Source of the DNA: Actinomycetota bacterium
GTDB lineage: Bacteria > Actinomycetota > Actinomycetes > Nanopelagicales > Nanopelagicaceae
Length of the DNA: 46,939 nucleotides
Direction of reading: 5' to 3'
NCBI GenBank assembly: GCA_947490845.1
Contig: CANLHI010000006.1
Span: 1-46,939 of the forward strand
The first letter of the stretch is position 1. Every line of letters begins with the position of its first letter. Below, in pieces: positions 32,895 through 42,812 of this stretch. The position numbers and the translations under genes were made by a program. Below the pieces are notes generated by a model. The model made no database searches and was not told the DNA's origin. It saw only the letters and a list, made by a program, of their open reading frames with translations.

Positions 32895-35800
32895 TTCAAC
32901 AAGTTGAGTATGACTTAACAAATCTGCGGGGCGATCTGTTTCACCGGATGGAACATAATGAAAAGCAGCCGATACTTGGGATGAATCGATGCCCTTTAAG
33001 TTAGCCCAAGCAAGGCGATAAACGGCTAACTGCACGGCCGATGACGCACCTAACTTAGTTGAACCTGTTTTCCAATCGATGACTTCATATCGACCATTGA
33101 TTTCATAGACCGCATCTATGCGCCCACGCACCAAAACCCCGCCAATTACCGCTTCAAATGGCACTTCTACGGCAACTGGAATCCGTGGCGCCCAATCCGA
33201 TGCCAGCCATGCGTTTTTAAGTTGCTCAAGTGTTTGATCAGGTTCAAGCGGGTCAAGGAAATCTAAATCATCGTCGTCAAATAAAGTTGCGGCGCGAAAA
33301 TGCTTTTCTATCCATAAGTGGAAAGCGGTTCCGCGGCGAGAATATTCATCTTGTGGCCTTGGCATAGGACGGCGAATATTTAGGGCAAGTTCAGTTGGAT
33401 CTTTATGTAAGGCAACAAGGGTTGATGTGGAAAGGCGCGGTGGCAGTGCTACTTCTAGGCCACCATTTCGCAGCAACGTATTTTCATGAATTAAAGCTTG
33501 TGCATCTTGGGCCCAAGAAATAATTTCCAAATCAGTCTCAACGAATTTACTTAAGTCAATTGGTTTAGCGCTATTTACAAGTGCGATCTTAGATTCGAAT
33601 TCTGCGCGCTTATCACCCAGTGGATCACGGGGCCAGATTCCTGTAGCTGGATTTTCAAGCTTGGGATTTTTATCATCATCTTCTGGTTGTGTTGCATTAT
33701 TTAAAATAGTGCCAGATTTTTGGGCAACTAGCGCCACTTGTTCAAAGATTGATGAAGGCTTAACCCAATCTGCGCCGTCGCGCCACCAAGATGTTGTGGC
33801 GATTAAATGTGTGCGGGCACGAGTAAATGCCACATAGCCCAAACGAATTTCTTCGCGGATTTTCGTTGCATTACAGATTTTGCCGTAGGCCTCAATCTCT
33901 TTTTTTGCCTCCGAATTCTTGGTAACACCGTTAAATGAGAAGACCGGCAACTCTGCGCTATCACCGCGTAAATGAAATGGAATATGTTTCTCATTGGTGA
34001 TCCAATTCTCAGGATCTGATTTGTTTATCCCCGGAAAAGTTCCTTCGGCTAATCCAGGAACTGCCACCACATCCCATTCGGCGCCCTTTGACATATGCAC
34101 GGTGAGAATCTGAACCACGTCGCTGCGCACCTCAGGAGCAGCTGATTTCAAGCCCCCCTCTTCCTCGCCAGTGATATCTAGCCACTGCAGGAATGAAGTT
34201 AAGGTACCGCCGCTGCGCGCGAACTTTCCCGCCTCATCTAAGAAACGATCAATATGGCGGCGGCCTGAACCAGTGCCATCTCGCAACATAACTTCTTCTT
34301 CTAGGTGCAGATATCGTTCAATATCATTTATCAAATCTGTGATCGTGCCTCCGGCGCGTGAGCGGATGCGACGCAGATCGGCTGCAAAACGAGTTATCCG
34401 TTTAAATCCATCTTCGCTAAATGTCTTACGATCAGCTTTTTCAATCTCATCAACTGTGTCAATAAGTGAACCTAAGAATTGATCATCAGCTTCTGCGCGT
34501 TCCGGATTTCCGGCAGCAATCTTCTTAATTAACGATTTGCTTTCAGCGCGTGATCCTCTGGCGCGATTACGTGAGTAAGCCCCAAGTGCTGCCAAATCTT
34601 TAGCGCCTAGATTAATCCGTGGCCCGGTTAGATGGCGCATCATCGCAGCACCTGCATCAGGGTCGGCGATTATCTTTAACATTGAAACGATGTCAGCAAC
34701 TTCTGGGACATGAATTAACCCACCAAGGCCAATAACATCAACTGGCATACCGGCCGAACGAAGAGCACTTTCAATTGCTGCAATTTGTGAACGTTTACGT
34801 ACCAAGACTGCAAAAGTTGTGCGCTTTTGCGCACTTTGCGCTAAACGCTTTTCATCAAACCAAAGTGGCGAGAAGGAATCAGCAATCGCTTGCGCTTCGG
34901 CTTCAATAGTTTCAAAGACTCCGCAAATTAGATTGCCCGCACCCGCACCAATGCGCGGGGTAAGGGGTGGGACATCGGCGCCACTTTCTGCGCGGATCTG
35001 CTCGGATACAACGTTTGCAAGTTCCAAGATCGCTTTATCATTTCGAAAAGTAGTCAGTAGTGAATAGCGCTCTGCTCCAGTTTGGCCAGCAACCTTAGGG
35101 AAATAGCGGGCAAATGAGTTGATTGTGCCGGCCGAAGCCCCGCGCCAGGTGTAAATAGCTTGGCATGGGTCGCCAACTGCCATAACGGGATGGCCGCCAC
35201 CGAAGAGCGATGACAACATGCGCACTTGTGATTGAGATGTATCTTGATATTCATCAAGTAATACAACTGAGTATTTGGCGCGTTCTAATTCGCCAACATC
35301 AGCAAAATTAGTAGCAATATCTGCAGCAAGTGACATTTGATCATCAAATGAGAGTTGCCCAGATTGTTGACGGCGCTGAATGAAACTCTCCACCATTGGC
35401 AAAAGCCCAATGCGTTGAGTCAGCGCGCGATTTACCTTACGCACGTGATCATTTAAATCACCAGTCATTGCAGATAGCTCTTGCAATACTGCAAGATCCG
35501 CTGCTTCAATAGCGTCAGGTTTAACTTGATGCTCTAGCATCAACTTCGTCAGGCCTAATAAATCATCGACGACTGTGCTGACTGCAGATTCGTTGGTATA
35601 GGTCGCATCATCCCAATTGCGAACAACATCATTTGCCAACTGCCACATCGCAGCATCGCCCATCGGTACAATATCGGCATCTATTCCAAAGCGGATAGAG
35701 TGTTCGGAAAGTAAACGGGCGGCATAAGAATGGTAGGTAGTAACTGAGACTTCTAGCGGAGTATCTGCCGGAATTAGGTTTGCGCTTCGTAATTGTCGCA

Positions 35801-36083
35801 AACGGGTGCGGATACGAATAGCAAGTTCGCCGGCGGCTTTGCGCGTAAAGGTTAGCCCCAGAATTTGATCAGGGCGGGCATAACCATTTGCAACAAGATA
35901 GATAACTCGCGCTGCCATGGTTTCAGTCTTACCTGATCCAGCACCTGCGATAACAACTGCCGGTTCAAGAGGATTAGTTGCAATAGAAATAATCGCGCTT
36001 TGTTCAGTGGTAGGTTCATAAACTTTGGCGCCGACTTTCTGAAGGGCGGCTGCGATATCTTGCGGTGAATACTTCTCGATCAT
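32874..36083 (-). CDS. adnB: AdnB-type helicase-nuclease subunit
   Basis: 1069 residues. N-terminal UvrD-like motor with VIAGAGSGKTETMAA (GxGxGKT about 47-53), TFTRKAAGELA, LLDEYQDTSQSQ, VGDPCQAIYTWRG and VHMSKGAEWDVVAV; C-terminal RecB-type nuclease with GRIDAVYEINGRYEVIDWKTG and the QLAVYRLAW motif. AdnAB resects DNA double-strand ends in actinobacteria; AdnB is the main motor. Length and layout agree with the mycobacterial protein of about 1100 residues. Its ATG overlaps the adnA stop as ATGA. Confidence 0.93.
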   Translation of the reverse strand: MIEKYSPQDIAAALQKVGAKVYEPTTEQSAIISIATNPLEPAVVIAGAGSGKTETMAARVIYLVANGYARPDQILGLTFTRKAAGELAIRIRTRLRQLRSANLIPADTPLEVSVTTYHSYAARLLSEHSIRFGIDADIVPMGDAAMWQLANDVVRNWDDATYTNESAVSTVVDDLLGLTKLMLEHQVKPDAIEAADLAVLQELSAMTGDLNDHVRKVNRALTQRIGLLPMVESFIQRRQQSGQLSFDDQMSLAADIATNFADVGELERAKYSVVLLDEYQDTSQSQVRMLSSLFGGGHPVMAVGDPCQAIYTWRGASAGTINSFARYFPKVAGQTGAERYSLLTTFRNDKAILELANVVSEQIRAESGADVPPLTPRIGAGAGNLICGVFETIEAEAQAIADSFSPLWFDEKRLAQSAQKRTTFAVLVRKRSQIAAIESALRSAGMPVDVIGLGGLIHVPEVADIVSMLKIIADPDAGAAMMRHLTGPRINLGAKDLAALGAYSRNRARGSRAESKSLIKKIAAGNPERAEADDQFLGSLIDTVDEIEKADRKTFSEDGFKRITRFAADLRRIRSRAGGTITDLINDIERYLHLEEEVMLRDGTGSGRRHIDRFLDEAGKFARSGGTLTSFLQWLDITGEEEGGLKSAAPEVRSDVVQILTVHMSKGAEWDVVAVPGLAEGTFPGINKSDPENWITNEKHIPFHLRGDSAELPVFSFNGVTKNSEAKKEIEAYGKICNATKIREEIRLGYVAFTRARTHLIATTSWWRDGADWVKPSSIFEQVALVAQKSGTILNNATQPEDDDKNPKLENPATGIWPRDPLGDKRAEFESKIALVNSAKPIDLSKFVETDLEIISWAQDAQALIHENTLLRNGGLEVALPPRLSTSTLVALHKDPTELALNIRRPMPRPQDEYSRRGTAFHLWIEKHFRAATLFDDDDLDFLDPLEPDQTLEQLKNAWLASDWAPRIPVAVEVPFEAVIGGVLVRGRIDAVYEINGRYEVIDWKTGSTKLGASSAVQLAVYRLAWANLKGIDSSQVSAAFHYVPSGETDRPADLLSHTQLVELLMGSN

Positions 36084-39000
36084 TCGATCACCGCCCGTCC
36101 TTCATTTTGGATTGGGCAGGCCGCCTTTACTACGCATTTCTCGCACATTTCATTGATTTTCGCCTGGAAGGTTGCCGCGCCCATACCTTCGGCTATCTCT
36201 TCAATCTTTGCTTTTACAGCCGTCTCATCAATTACAAATTGTTGGCGCGTTGTAACTTTTACTGAATCCTTCGCCAGATAAACAAGTTCGGCGCCAGTAG
36301 ATTTTGTACCCGATAGCTTGCCTTCGAAACCATCGAGTGCCACGGCAAGTTGATAGCAAGCTAATTGCAAGTTATCTAGCGCTTCGGTTTTTTTGATCAT
36401 ATTTTTACCTGTTTTAAAATCAATCACATAGAAATTCCCATCAGAGTCAACTTCTATGCGATCAACGCTGCCCCTAATTTGGGCACGGCCAACTTGAATC
36501 GTAAAGTTAAGTTCGGCACCGACCACATCACGTGTTGTTCGTGCGTGGTAGCGCGCAAATCTTTCCAGCATTTTTACCGCACGCTTAAGCGCAGATGTGC
36601 TAACCCATCCATCAGTTGGATCAATTAACGACCAGGCTGATTGCAGCTTGGCGATCAAATCTGCGTCCGTTATGCCAGGTTCTTCAACTTTAATCCGAGC
36701 AAATTCGTGAATTGCTGATCCAAGAATTTGCGCAGATGAATCTCCGTTAGTTCCGCCATTCTTTTCCAAGAACCATTTCACACCGCATTCGGTAAATGAT
36801 TCGGCGCCACTTGGTGAGACCGGAACGCTTTCATCCGGGCCAACCACGCTTTCAGTAGATGAGATTGGCAATGAACCAGTCCAGTTTGTGGGATCTGCTG
36901 AATGAATTTGTGATTGTGCCAGAGTCTTTAGCAAACCGGCACAAGTTTGTGAATTAGCGCCCGATAAATTCTGTCGCAAGGTGGCAACTAACGCCGATGT
37001 TGTTAGAGGTCGAGGTACTTCGGTTAAAGGTGGTTCTTCAAGGCCAGAATTACTACCTAACTCTTCAAAGTAGGCCGATGGTTCGTCATCTTCACGTTGC
37101 ACCGCAGTCACGATTAAACCTTGGCGGGCGCGGGTTATAGCCACATGCAGCAAGCGTCTTTCATCTTCTGCCAAAGCACTCGCCGCGATTACATCGAGTT
37201 CTATGCGCGCTAGATCTCCGTGGCGTTCGCGTTCTACAAGGCGTTCACTGCCAAGTAGTGAACTGCGCTGTCGCAAATTAGGCCAAACACCTTCTTGTAA
37301 ACCAGCGACTGCAACAACTTCCCATTGGCGACCCTTTGCCGAATGCACCGTAAGGATCTCAACGACATCTGGGCGAACACCTTGTGAAGTAATTAGATCG
37401 CCAACAATTGATTCGCGGGCTATCTCATCTAAGAAAGCAGACGGTTTGGAATATGGAAAACGTTCGGTGAATCGTTGTGCTGAGTCAAAGAGTTGAATAA
37501 TTGCATCCAGATCGCGGTCAGCACCGGCTCCTCGGTTGCCACCACGAAGTGCGCTATTGCGCCAGGCGGTGCTTAGCTTTTCATTATCACTTGATTTAGC
37601 GTTATCCCAAATTGCCCAGAGTAAATCTTCGGCGCGTGCACCTTTCTTATGAAGTGACTTACGCGCCTGAGCAAGTAATTCGTAAACTCTAGTCAGCGCA
37701 GCGCTATCTTCAATTGGGATATCACCTTTATCAATGGCATCAATAAGAAGTTGTGTGCCACCGCGCAAATCTGTTTCATCAACGCGTGCAGCCAGCAGCG
37801 CCGTGCGGATTCGACGAAGTGAAATGGAATCGGCGCCACCGAATTCACTAATCAATAGACGCTCGCAGGTATCAAGGTTTAGCGGTTGATCCCCGGTTGC
37901 AACGCGGGCTAACAACAAAAATGGCGCAATTGCAGGATTAGCAGATAACGCTTCCAGATCCCCAGCAACTGGAATAGAGACTTGTGCGAATGCGCGACGT
38001 AATGCGCTGGCTTGTGTTCCGGCAGAACGCAGAATCACTGCCATTTGTGAATATGGAATTGCATGCATCAGATGTGCGCGTTTGAAATGGTAGGCAATGT
38101 ATTGCGCTTCCTCTGATTGCGAACGCAGGCGAGCGGCCGAGAAAGCGTTATCTAGCGCTGGTTTTTCCAGGTATGTGCAGATGCGTTGGCGGGTAGGTGA
38201 AGGTGCTCTAAATTGCGAAACCACAGAGCGAGCAATCTCGAATATTTCGGGGCGGCTGCGATAAGAATTGGTGAGCAGAATTTGTGTAGCGCCTTTTGCC
38301 AGATGCTTATCCACTTCAACCTTTAAACCATCGGGATCAGCACCGCGGAATCGACCAACGGCAGAATCGGCATCGTATGCAATAACCAGATCGCTGCCAG
38401 TTAATAGCGCAAGCAGTGCGCGTTGTGCGGGATCACTTTCTTGGTATTCATCAACCATGATCGTTTTAAAGCGGGCTTGTAATTGTGCGCGCAGATCTTC
38501 ATTGGCAAGCAAGTGAGCAATAGTCACACTAATCAGCTCTGATGGATCAATGCGCATCTTGGCATCTCCGGCAGCATCTTCGCGGATTGCCATAATTTGC
38601 TTATAGCGCTTCCAGAAGTCGGCAGCAGGTGCCCAATATTTCTCACCAACTGTTTTTCCGCGTTGTGCTAACTCATCAGGTGAAATGCCACGTTCGTTGG
38701 CGCGCATAATCAAATCGCGAAGTTCGCGGATAAATCCTTGCGTTAAAAGTGGATTGCCTTTCTTGCCTTCACCATCATGTAAATCATCTGGCCACTGGCG
38801 ATATCCATCTTCGACATCACCTTGCAACAATTGTTCAATAAAGTTCTCTTGTTCGGGACCAGATAGCAAAATTGGCTCGTGATAAGAATCGCCTGAGTTC
38901 ATTTTCAATATTGAATAAGCAAGTGAGTGAAAAGTTCGTGCAAGTGGTTCGTGCATTGTCGATGTAGTGCGCAGCGCAATCGCATCGCGCAGTTCAGATG

Positions 39001-39226
39001 CGCGTTGGCGTCCATAAGTAAGAAGCAATATTGAATCTGGATCTTGACCGGCCGTAATGCGCGAGACTGCTGCGGCAATTAAAACGCTGGTCTTACCGGT
39101 GCCGGGACCACCTGCAATTAATAAAGGTGAACCGCGATGAGCAACAGCTGCATCTTGTTGGGCATCTAGCTCCATTGGCCGTGGCGCAAGCGGGCTGCGC
39201 GTTAGCTTGATGGAAGGAGTCGTCAT
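36080..39226 (-). CDS. adnA: AdnA-type helicase-nuclease subunit
   Basis: 1048 residues from ATG 39226 (a frame to 39256 adds ten residues without support). N-terminal motor with LIAGGPGTGKTSVL (about 37-49), VDEYQESDPAQ, DADSAVGRFRG and VHSAKGRQWEVVAV; C-terminal nuclease with GSVDRIEVDSDGNFYVIDFKTGK and LACYQLAV. The C-terminal cysteines MCEKCVVKAACP, with an earlier Cys in FTECGVKWFL, fit an AddB/AdnA-type iron-sulfur clasp. It pairs with AdnB as the end-resection complex. The length is close to M. smegmatis AdnA (1045 residues, from memory). Confidence 0.93.
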   Translation of the reverse strand: MTTPSIKLTRSPLAPRPMELDAQQDAAVAHRGSPLLIAGGPGTGKTSVLIAAAVSRITAGQDPDSILLLTYGRQRASELRDAIALRTTSTMHEPLARTFHSLAYSILKMNSGDSYHEPILLSGPEQENFIEQLLQGDVEDGYRQWPDDLHDGEGKKGNPLLTQGFIRELRDLIMRANERGISPDELAQRGKTVGEKYWAPAADFWKRYKQIMAIREDAAGDAKMRIDPSELISVTIAHLLANEDLRAQLQARFKTIMVDEYQESDPAQRALLALLTGSDLVIAYDADSAVGRFRGADPDGLKVEVDKHLAKGATQILLTNSYRSRPEIFEIARSVVSQFRAPSPTRQRICTYLEKPALDNAFSAARLRSQSEEAQYIAYHFKRAHLMHAIPYSQMAVILRSAGTQASALRRAFAQVSIPVAGDLEALSANPAIAPFLLLARVATGDQPLNLDTCERLLISEFGGADSISLRRIRTALLAARVDETDLRGGTQLLIDAIDKGDIPIEDSAALTRVYELLAQARKSLHKKGARAEDLLWAIWDNAKSSDNEKLSTAWRNSALRGGNRGAGADRDLDAIIQLFDSAQRFTERFPYSKPSAFLDEIARESIVGDLITSQGVRPDVVEILTVHSAKGRQWEVVAVAGLQEGVWPNLRQRSSLLGSERLVERERHGDLARIELDVIAASALAEDERRLLHVAITRARQGLIVTAVQREDDEPSAYFEELGSNSGLEEPPLTEVPRPLTTSALVATLRQNLSGANSQTCAGLLKTLAQSQIHSADPTNWTGSLPISSTESVVGPDESVPVSPSGAESFTECGVKWFLEKNGGTNGDSSAQILGSAIHEFARIKVEEPGITDADLIAKLQSAWSLIDPTDGWVSTSALKRAVKMLERFARYHARTTRDVVGAELNFTIQVGRAQIRGSVDRIEVDSDGNFYVIDFKTGKNMIKKTEALDNLQLACYQLAVALDGFEGKLSGTKSTGAELVYLAKDSVKVTTRQQFVIDETAVKAKIEEIAEGMGAATFQAKINEMCEKCVVKAACPIQNEGRAVIE

Positions 39227-39299
39227 ATGAGGTATTGAACCCCAAGCCCCTGACATTTATTCCAATTAACACCGATAAATTAACGGTGAAAAAAATGAA

Positions 39300-41198
39300 C
39301 TATGAAGTCTGGTTAGCCTTCTTGGCGCGAGAAGTCGCACGAGCGCGCTCATCACCATTGAGGGTCACCTTGCGGATGCGAACAACGGCAGGAGTTACTT
39401 CTACGCATTCATCTTCACGACAGAATTCGAGAGCACCTTCCATATTTAACTTCTTAGGTGGAATCAAACGCTCTGATTCATCTGTTCCGGATGCGCGCAT
39501 ATTTGTTAACTTCTTTTCGCGCACGCAGTTAACGTCCATATCTTCAGAACGTGAATTCTCACCGATGACCATACCTTCGTAAACTTCATCACCTGGTTCA
39601 ACGAAGATGCTGCCACGATCTTGCGTGCCATACAAAGCATATGAAGTAACGGTTCCGAGACGATCTGAAACAAGTGAACCGGTTCCGCGTGTGCGGATAT
39701 CTCCGTGCCATGCTTCATAACCATCGAATACGTGGTGGAGTAAACCAGTACCACGAGTTTCAGTTAAGAACTCGGTACGGAAACCAATTAAGCCGCGTGA
39801 TGGAACGCGGTAATCAAGGCGGATCCAACCAGTGCCGTGGTTAACCATTTGTTCCATGCGACCCTTACGTAGCGCCATCAACTGAGTTAGAACACCCAAA
39901 TATTCTTCAGGTGCATCAATTGTTAAACGCTCCATCGGTTCGTGAACTTTGCCATCAATTTTCTTAATAACTACTTGTGGCTTTCCAACTGTCAATTCAA
40001 AACCTTCACGCTTCATGATTTCAACTAGTACGGCCAACTGAAGTTCTCCGCGACCTTGTACTTCCCAAGTATCAGGACGTTCAGTATTTAGAACACGCAG
40101 TGAAACGTTACCGACAAGCTCGGCGTCCAATCGACCCTTAACTTGGCGCGCAGTAAGTTTGGTGCCACTCTTGCCAGCAAGTGGCGATGTATTAATACCG
40201 ATTGTCATCGAGATAGATGGCTCATCAACAATAATCAAAGGCAGTGCATGTGGATTTTCAGTATCAGCCAGGGTTTCACCCAGCGTAATTGTTTCGATTC
40301 CGGCAACGGCGATGATGTCACCAGGGTGAGCCTCAAGTGCTGGCACACGTTCTAGCGCTTCGGTAATTAAAAGTTCAGAGACTTTCACACGTTCGGTTGT
40401 GCCATCTGTCTTAATCCAAGTTACTTGTTGTCCCTTGCGAATAACACCTTCGCGCACGCGACATAGCGCTAAGCGACCAAGGAATGGTGAAGAGTCAAGG
40501 TTTGTAACGTGTGCCTGCAGTGGTGCACCTTCGTGATAAACCGGAGCCGGAATTGCAGAGAAGATAGTGTCGAATAAAACATCTAGGTTTTCTTCTACTG
40601 GCATTCCGCCATCTGCCGGACGGGTAAGGGATGCACGACCAGCTTTAGCTGACGCGTAAATTACTGGGAAGTCGATCTGTTCTTCATTTGCATCAAGATC
40701 TAAGAATAATTCGTATGCCTCATCGACAACTTCAGCAATACGTGAATCGGGGCGGTCAACTTTGTTGATCAGCAAAATAACTGGCAAATTCTTTTGGAGC
40801 GCTTTGCGCAATACGAAACGTGTTTGTGGAAGTGGACCTTCAGAAGCGTCAACTAGCAAGATAACGCCATCGACCATTTCTAGTCCGCGTTCTACTTCGC
40901 CACCGAAGTCAGCGTGGCCTGGTGTATCGATAATGTTTACGATTGTGTCCCCGCGCTTTACGGCAGTGTTCTTAGCAAGAATTGTGATGCCCTTTTCGCG
41001 TTCTAGATCCATCGAATCCATCATGCGGTCTTGGCCTTCGCCTTGCACCTTGTGCGCAGCGAACGCGCCAGACTGCCACAACATCGCATCGACGAGAGTG
41101 GTCTTGCCATGGTCAACGTGAGCGATGATCGCTACGTTACGCAAATTTTCGCGCTTCTTAACCGGCAAATCTTTTAGGTGGGCTTGTTGCTTCGACAA
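39300..41198 (-). CDS. typA: Ribosome-associated translational GTPase TypA/BipA
   Basis: 632 residues. G motifs: IAHVDHGKTTL (G1), KGITILAKN (G2), DTPGHADF (G3), NKVDRPDSR (G4); the C-terminal domain contains HVFDGYEAWHGDIRTRGTGSLVSDR, typical of BipA. It binds 70S ribosomes and helps assembly and stress adaptation. The start is TTG at 41198..41196; no Shine-Dalgarno or ATG is nearby, and TTG 41168 is an alternative closer to the conserved LRNVAIIAHVDHGKT. It stands alone, divergent from the aminotransferase with a 261-base gap. Confidence 0.95.
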   Translation of the reverse strand: MSKQQAHLKDLPVKKRENLRNVAIIAHVDHGKTTLVDAMLWQSGAFAAHKVQGEGQDRMMDSMDLEREKGITILAKNTAVKRGDTIVNIIDTPGHADFGGEVERGLEMVDGVILLVDASEGPLPQTRFVLRKALQKNLPVILLINKVDRPDSRIAEVVDEAYELFLDLDANEEQIDFPVIYASAKAGRASLTRPADGGMPVEENLDVLFDTIFSAIPAPVYHEGAPLQAHVTNLDSSPFLGRLALCRVREGVIRKGQQVTWIKTDGTTERVKVSELLITEALERVPALEAHPGDIIAVAGIETITLGETLADTENPHALPLIIVDEPSISMTIGINTSPLAGKSGTKLTARQVKGRLDAELVGNVSLRVLNTERPDTWEVQGRGELQLAVLVEIMKREGFELTVGKPQVVIKKIDGKVHEPMERLTIDAPEEYLGVLTQLMALRKGRMEQMVNHGTGWIRLDYRVPSRGLIGFRTEFLTETRGTGLLHHVFDGYEAWHGDIRTRGTGSLVSDRLGTVTSYALYGTQDRGSIFVEPGDEVYEGMVIGENSRSEDMDVNCVREKKLTNMRASGTDESERLIPPKKLNMEGALEFCREDECVEVTPAVVRIRKVTLNGDERARATSRAKKANQTS

Positions 41199-41336
41199 GA
41201 GAACTACTTTCGTAAGGAACCCAACCAGTTTTTCAACCGATTGGCTTCTAATGGGCTATCCAAAGAAATAGCGGTCAGTATCGACCGCACGAGGGTTATC
41301 TTACTAAAGGGCGCTGATATGGACTAATTACCCGCG

Positions 41337-41360
41337 TATGCAGGGCTTACTTTCTGCATA
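41337..41360. repeat. Inverted repeat TATGCAG-N10-CTGCATA upstream of the aminotransferase gene
   Basis: Perfect 7-bp arms (41337-41343 and 41354-41360) around ten bases, in the 261-base gap between typA and the aminotransferase, 100 bases before the aminotransferase start. The 17-base centre-to-centre spacing suits a dimeric repressor. Nothing else in this gap is clear beyond AT-rich stretches. Confidence 0.35.
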
Positions 41361-41459
41361 ATTTCAGTGATTTACTCCATAGTTTTAAGTTACGGCGCGG
41401 ATTAAGATGGCGCATATCTAGATGACCAATTTAAGTGATTTTAAGAGAACAGGTGCCAC

Positions 41460-42812
41460 GTGTCGCAAGCAATTAACGATCCAGCAAAGAGCGCTGCAAT
41501 TTCAGCTGATGATCATGAATTTGTTTTTCACTCATGGTCAGCGCAAGGCGCCATCAAGCCACTGCCTATTTCAGGCAGCGCCGGATCACGTTTCTGGGAC
41601 TACGAAGGCAATACATATCTAGATTTTTCATCACAGTTGGTGTTTACCAACATCGGACATCAGCACCCTAAAGTTGTAAAAGCGATTCAAGATCAAGCAG
41701 CTGTTATTACAACTATGGCGCCACAACATGCCAGTGAAGTGCGCAATCAAGCAGCGCGGAATATTGTTGAACTTGCTGGTGATAAATTTTCTAAAGTATT
41801 TTTCACAACAGCGGGTGCTGATGCAGTTGAAAATGCTATCCGTATGGCTCGTCTGCATACACACAAACATAAAATTCTTTCTACCTACCGTTCCTATCAT
41901 GGCAACACCGGCGCTGCTATAAATGCAACTGGTGATCCACGTCGTTTCTCAAATGAATTCGCTTATGGTCACGTGCACTTCTGGGGGCCTTACCTCTATC
42001 GCACCGCATTCTGGGCACAAGATGAAGCGCAAGAATGTGCCCGCGCGCTAGAACATCTAGAGCAGACCATCATCTTTGAAGGTCCAAACACAATTGGCGC
42101 AATCTTGATTGAATCAATCCCCGGAACTGCGGGAGTTTTGATTCCACCTGCAGGTTATCTGGAAGGTATTCGCGCACTTTGCGATAAGTACAAAATTCTT
42201 TGGATCGCTGATGAAGTTATGTCTGGCTTTGGTCGCACCGGTAAATGGTTTGGCTTCCAGCACTCGACAGCAACTCCAGATTTAATTTCCTTCGCAAAAG
42301 GTGTCACATCTGGTTACGTCCCGCTAGGTGGCGTTGTTATTAGCGATGAGATTGCGCATACTTTTGATGACAGAGTTTTCCCAGGTGGGCTTACCTATAT
42401 GGGACACCCACTTGCAACAGCAACTGCAGTTGCCACAATTCAAGTTATGAAAGATGAAAAGATGGTTGAGAACGCAGCTTCCATCGGCGAAAAAATTCTG
42501 GGACCTGGAATTCACGAATTAGCGAAAAAGCATAAGTTAATTGGTGACATCCGCGGCCGCGGCGTTTTCTGGGGTGTTGATCTAGTTACTGATCGTGCAA
42601 CGCGTGAACCACTTGCCCCATATGGTGGATCAAGTCCTGCCATGAATGAACTAGTTGCTGCTTGTCGCAAGAATGGTTTGATGCCATTTAATAACTTCAA
42701 CCGTATTCACTTATGTCCACCATGCAATATCAGTGAGGCAGATGCCAAATTAGGTTTAGAGATTATTGATAAATCACTCGGTGAGGTTGCTAAGCACTAC
42801 ACCGGTGCTTGA
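41460..42812 (+). CDS. Class-III pyridoxal-phosphate aminotransferase
   Basis: 450 residues. The class-III fold is marked by FTTAGADAVENAIRMARLHT, YRSYHGNTGAA, WIADEVMSGFGRTGKWF (Asp for the cofactor ring) and PDLISFAKGVTSGYVPLGGVV, with Lys of the Schiff base in FAKG. The C-terminal FNRIHLCPPCNIS segment binds carboxylates. Closest in style are omega-amino acid:pyruvate transaminases (taurine or beta-alanine type), but the substrate cannot be fixed from sequence. The start is GTG 41460 with only a weak AGGTG upstream. It stands alone; its stop abuts the ychF stop. Confidence 0.9.
   Translation: MSQAINDPAKSAAISADDHEFVFHSWSAQGAIKPLPISGSAGSRFWDYEGNTYLDFSSQLVFTNIGHQHPKVVKAIQDQAAVITTMAPQHASEVRNQAARNIVELAGDKFSKVFFTTAGADAVENAIRMARLHTHKHKILSTYRSYHGNTGAAINATGDPRRFSNEFAYGHVHFWGPYLYRTAFWAQDEAQECARALEHLEQTIIFEGPNTIGAILIESIPGTAGVLIPPAGYLEGIRALCDKYKILWIADEVMSGFGRTGKWFGFQHSTATPDLISFAKGVTSGYVPLGGVVISDEIAHTFDDRVFPGGLTYMGHPLATATAVATIQVMKDEKMVENAASIGEKILGPGIHELAKKHKLIGDIRGRGVFWGVDLVTDRATREPLAPYGGSSPAMNELVAACRKNGLMPFNNFNRIHLCPPCNISEADAKLGLEIIDKSLGEVAKHYTGA

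Noticed and set aside
39230-39256. GGGGTTCAATACC resembling a tRNA T-arm upstream of adnA
   Set aside because: No acceptor, D or anticodon arms can be found around it.
39265-39299. CACCG-N9-CGGTG hairpin next to a run of A downstream of typA
   Set aside because: Only 5 bp of stem, and the T-run on the minus strand comes before the hairpin and not after it, so it is not a convincing typA terminator.
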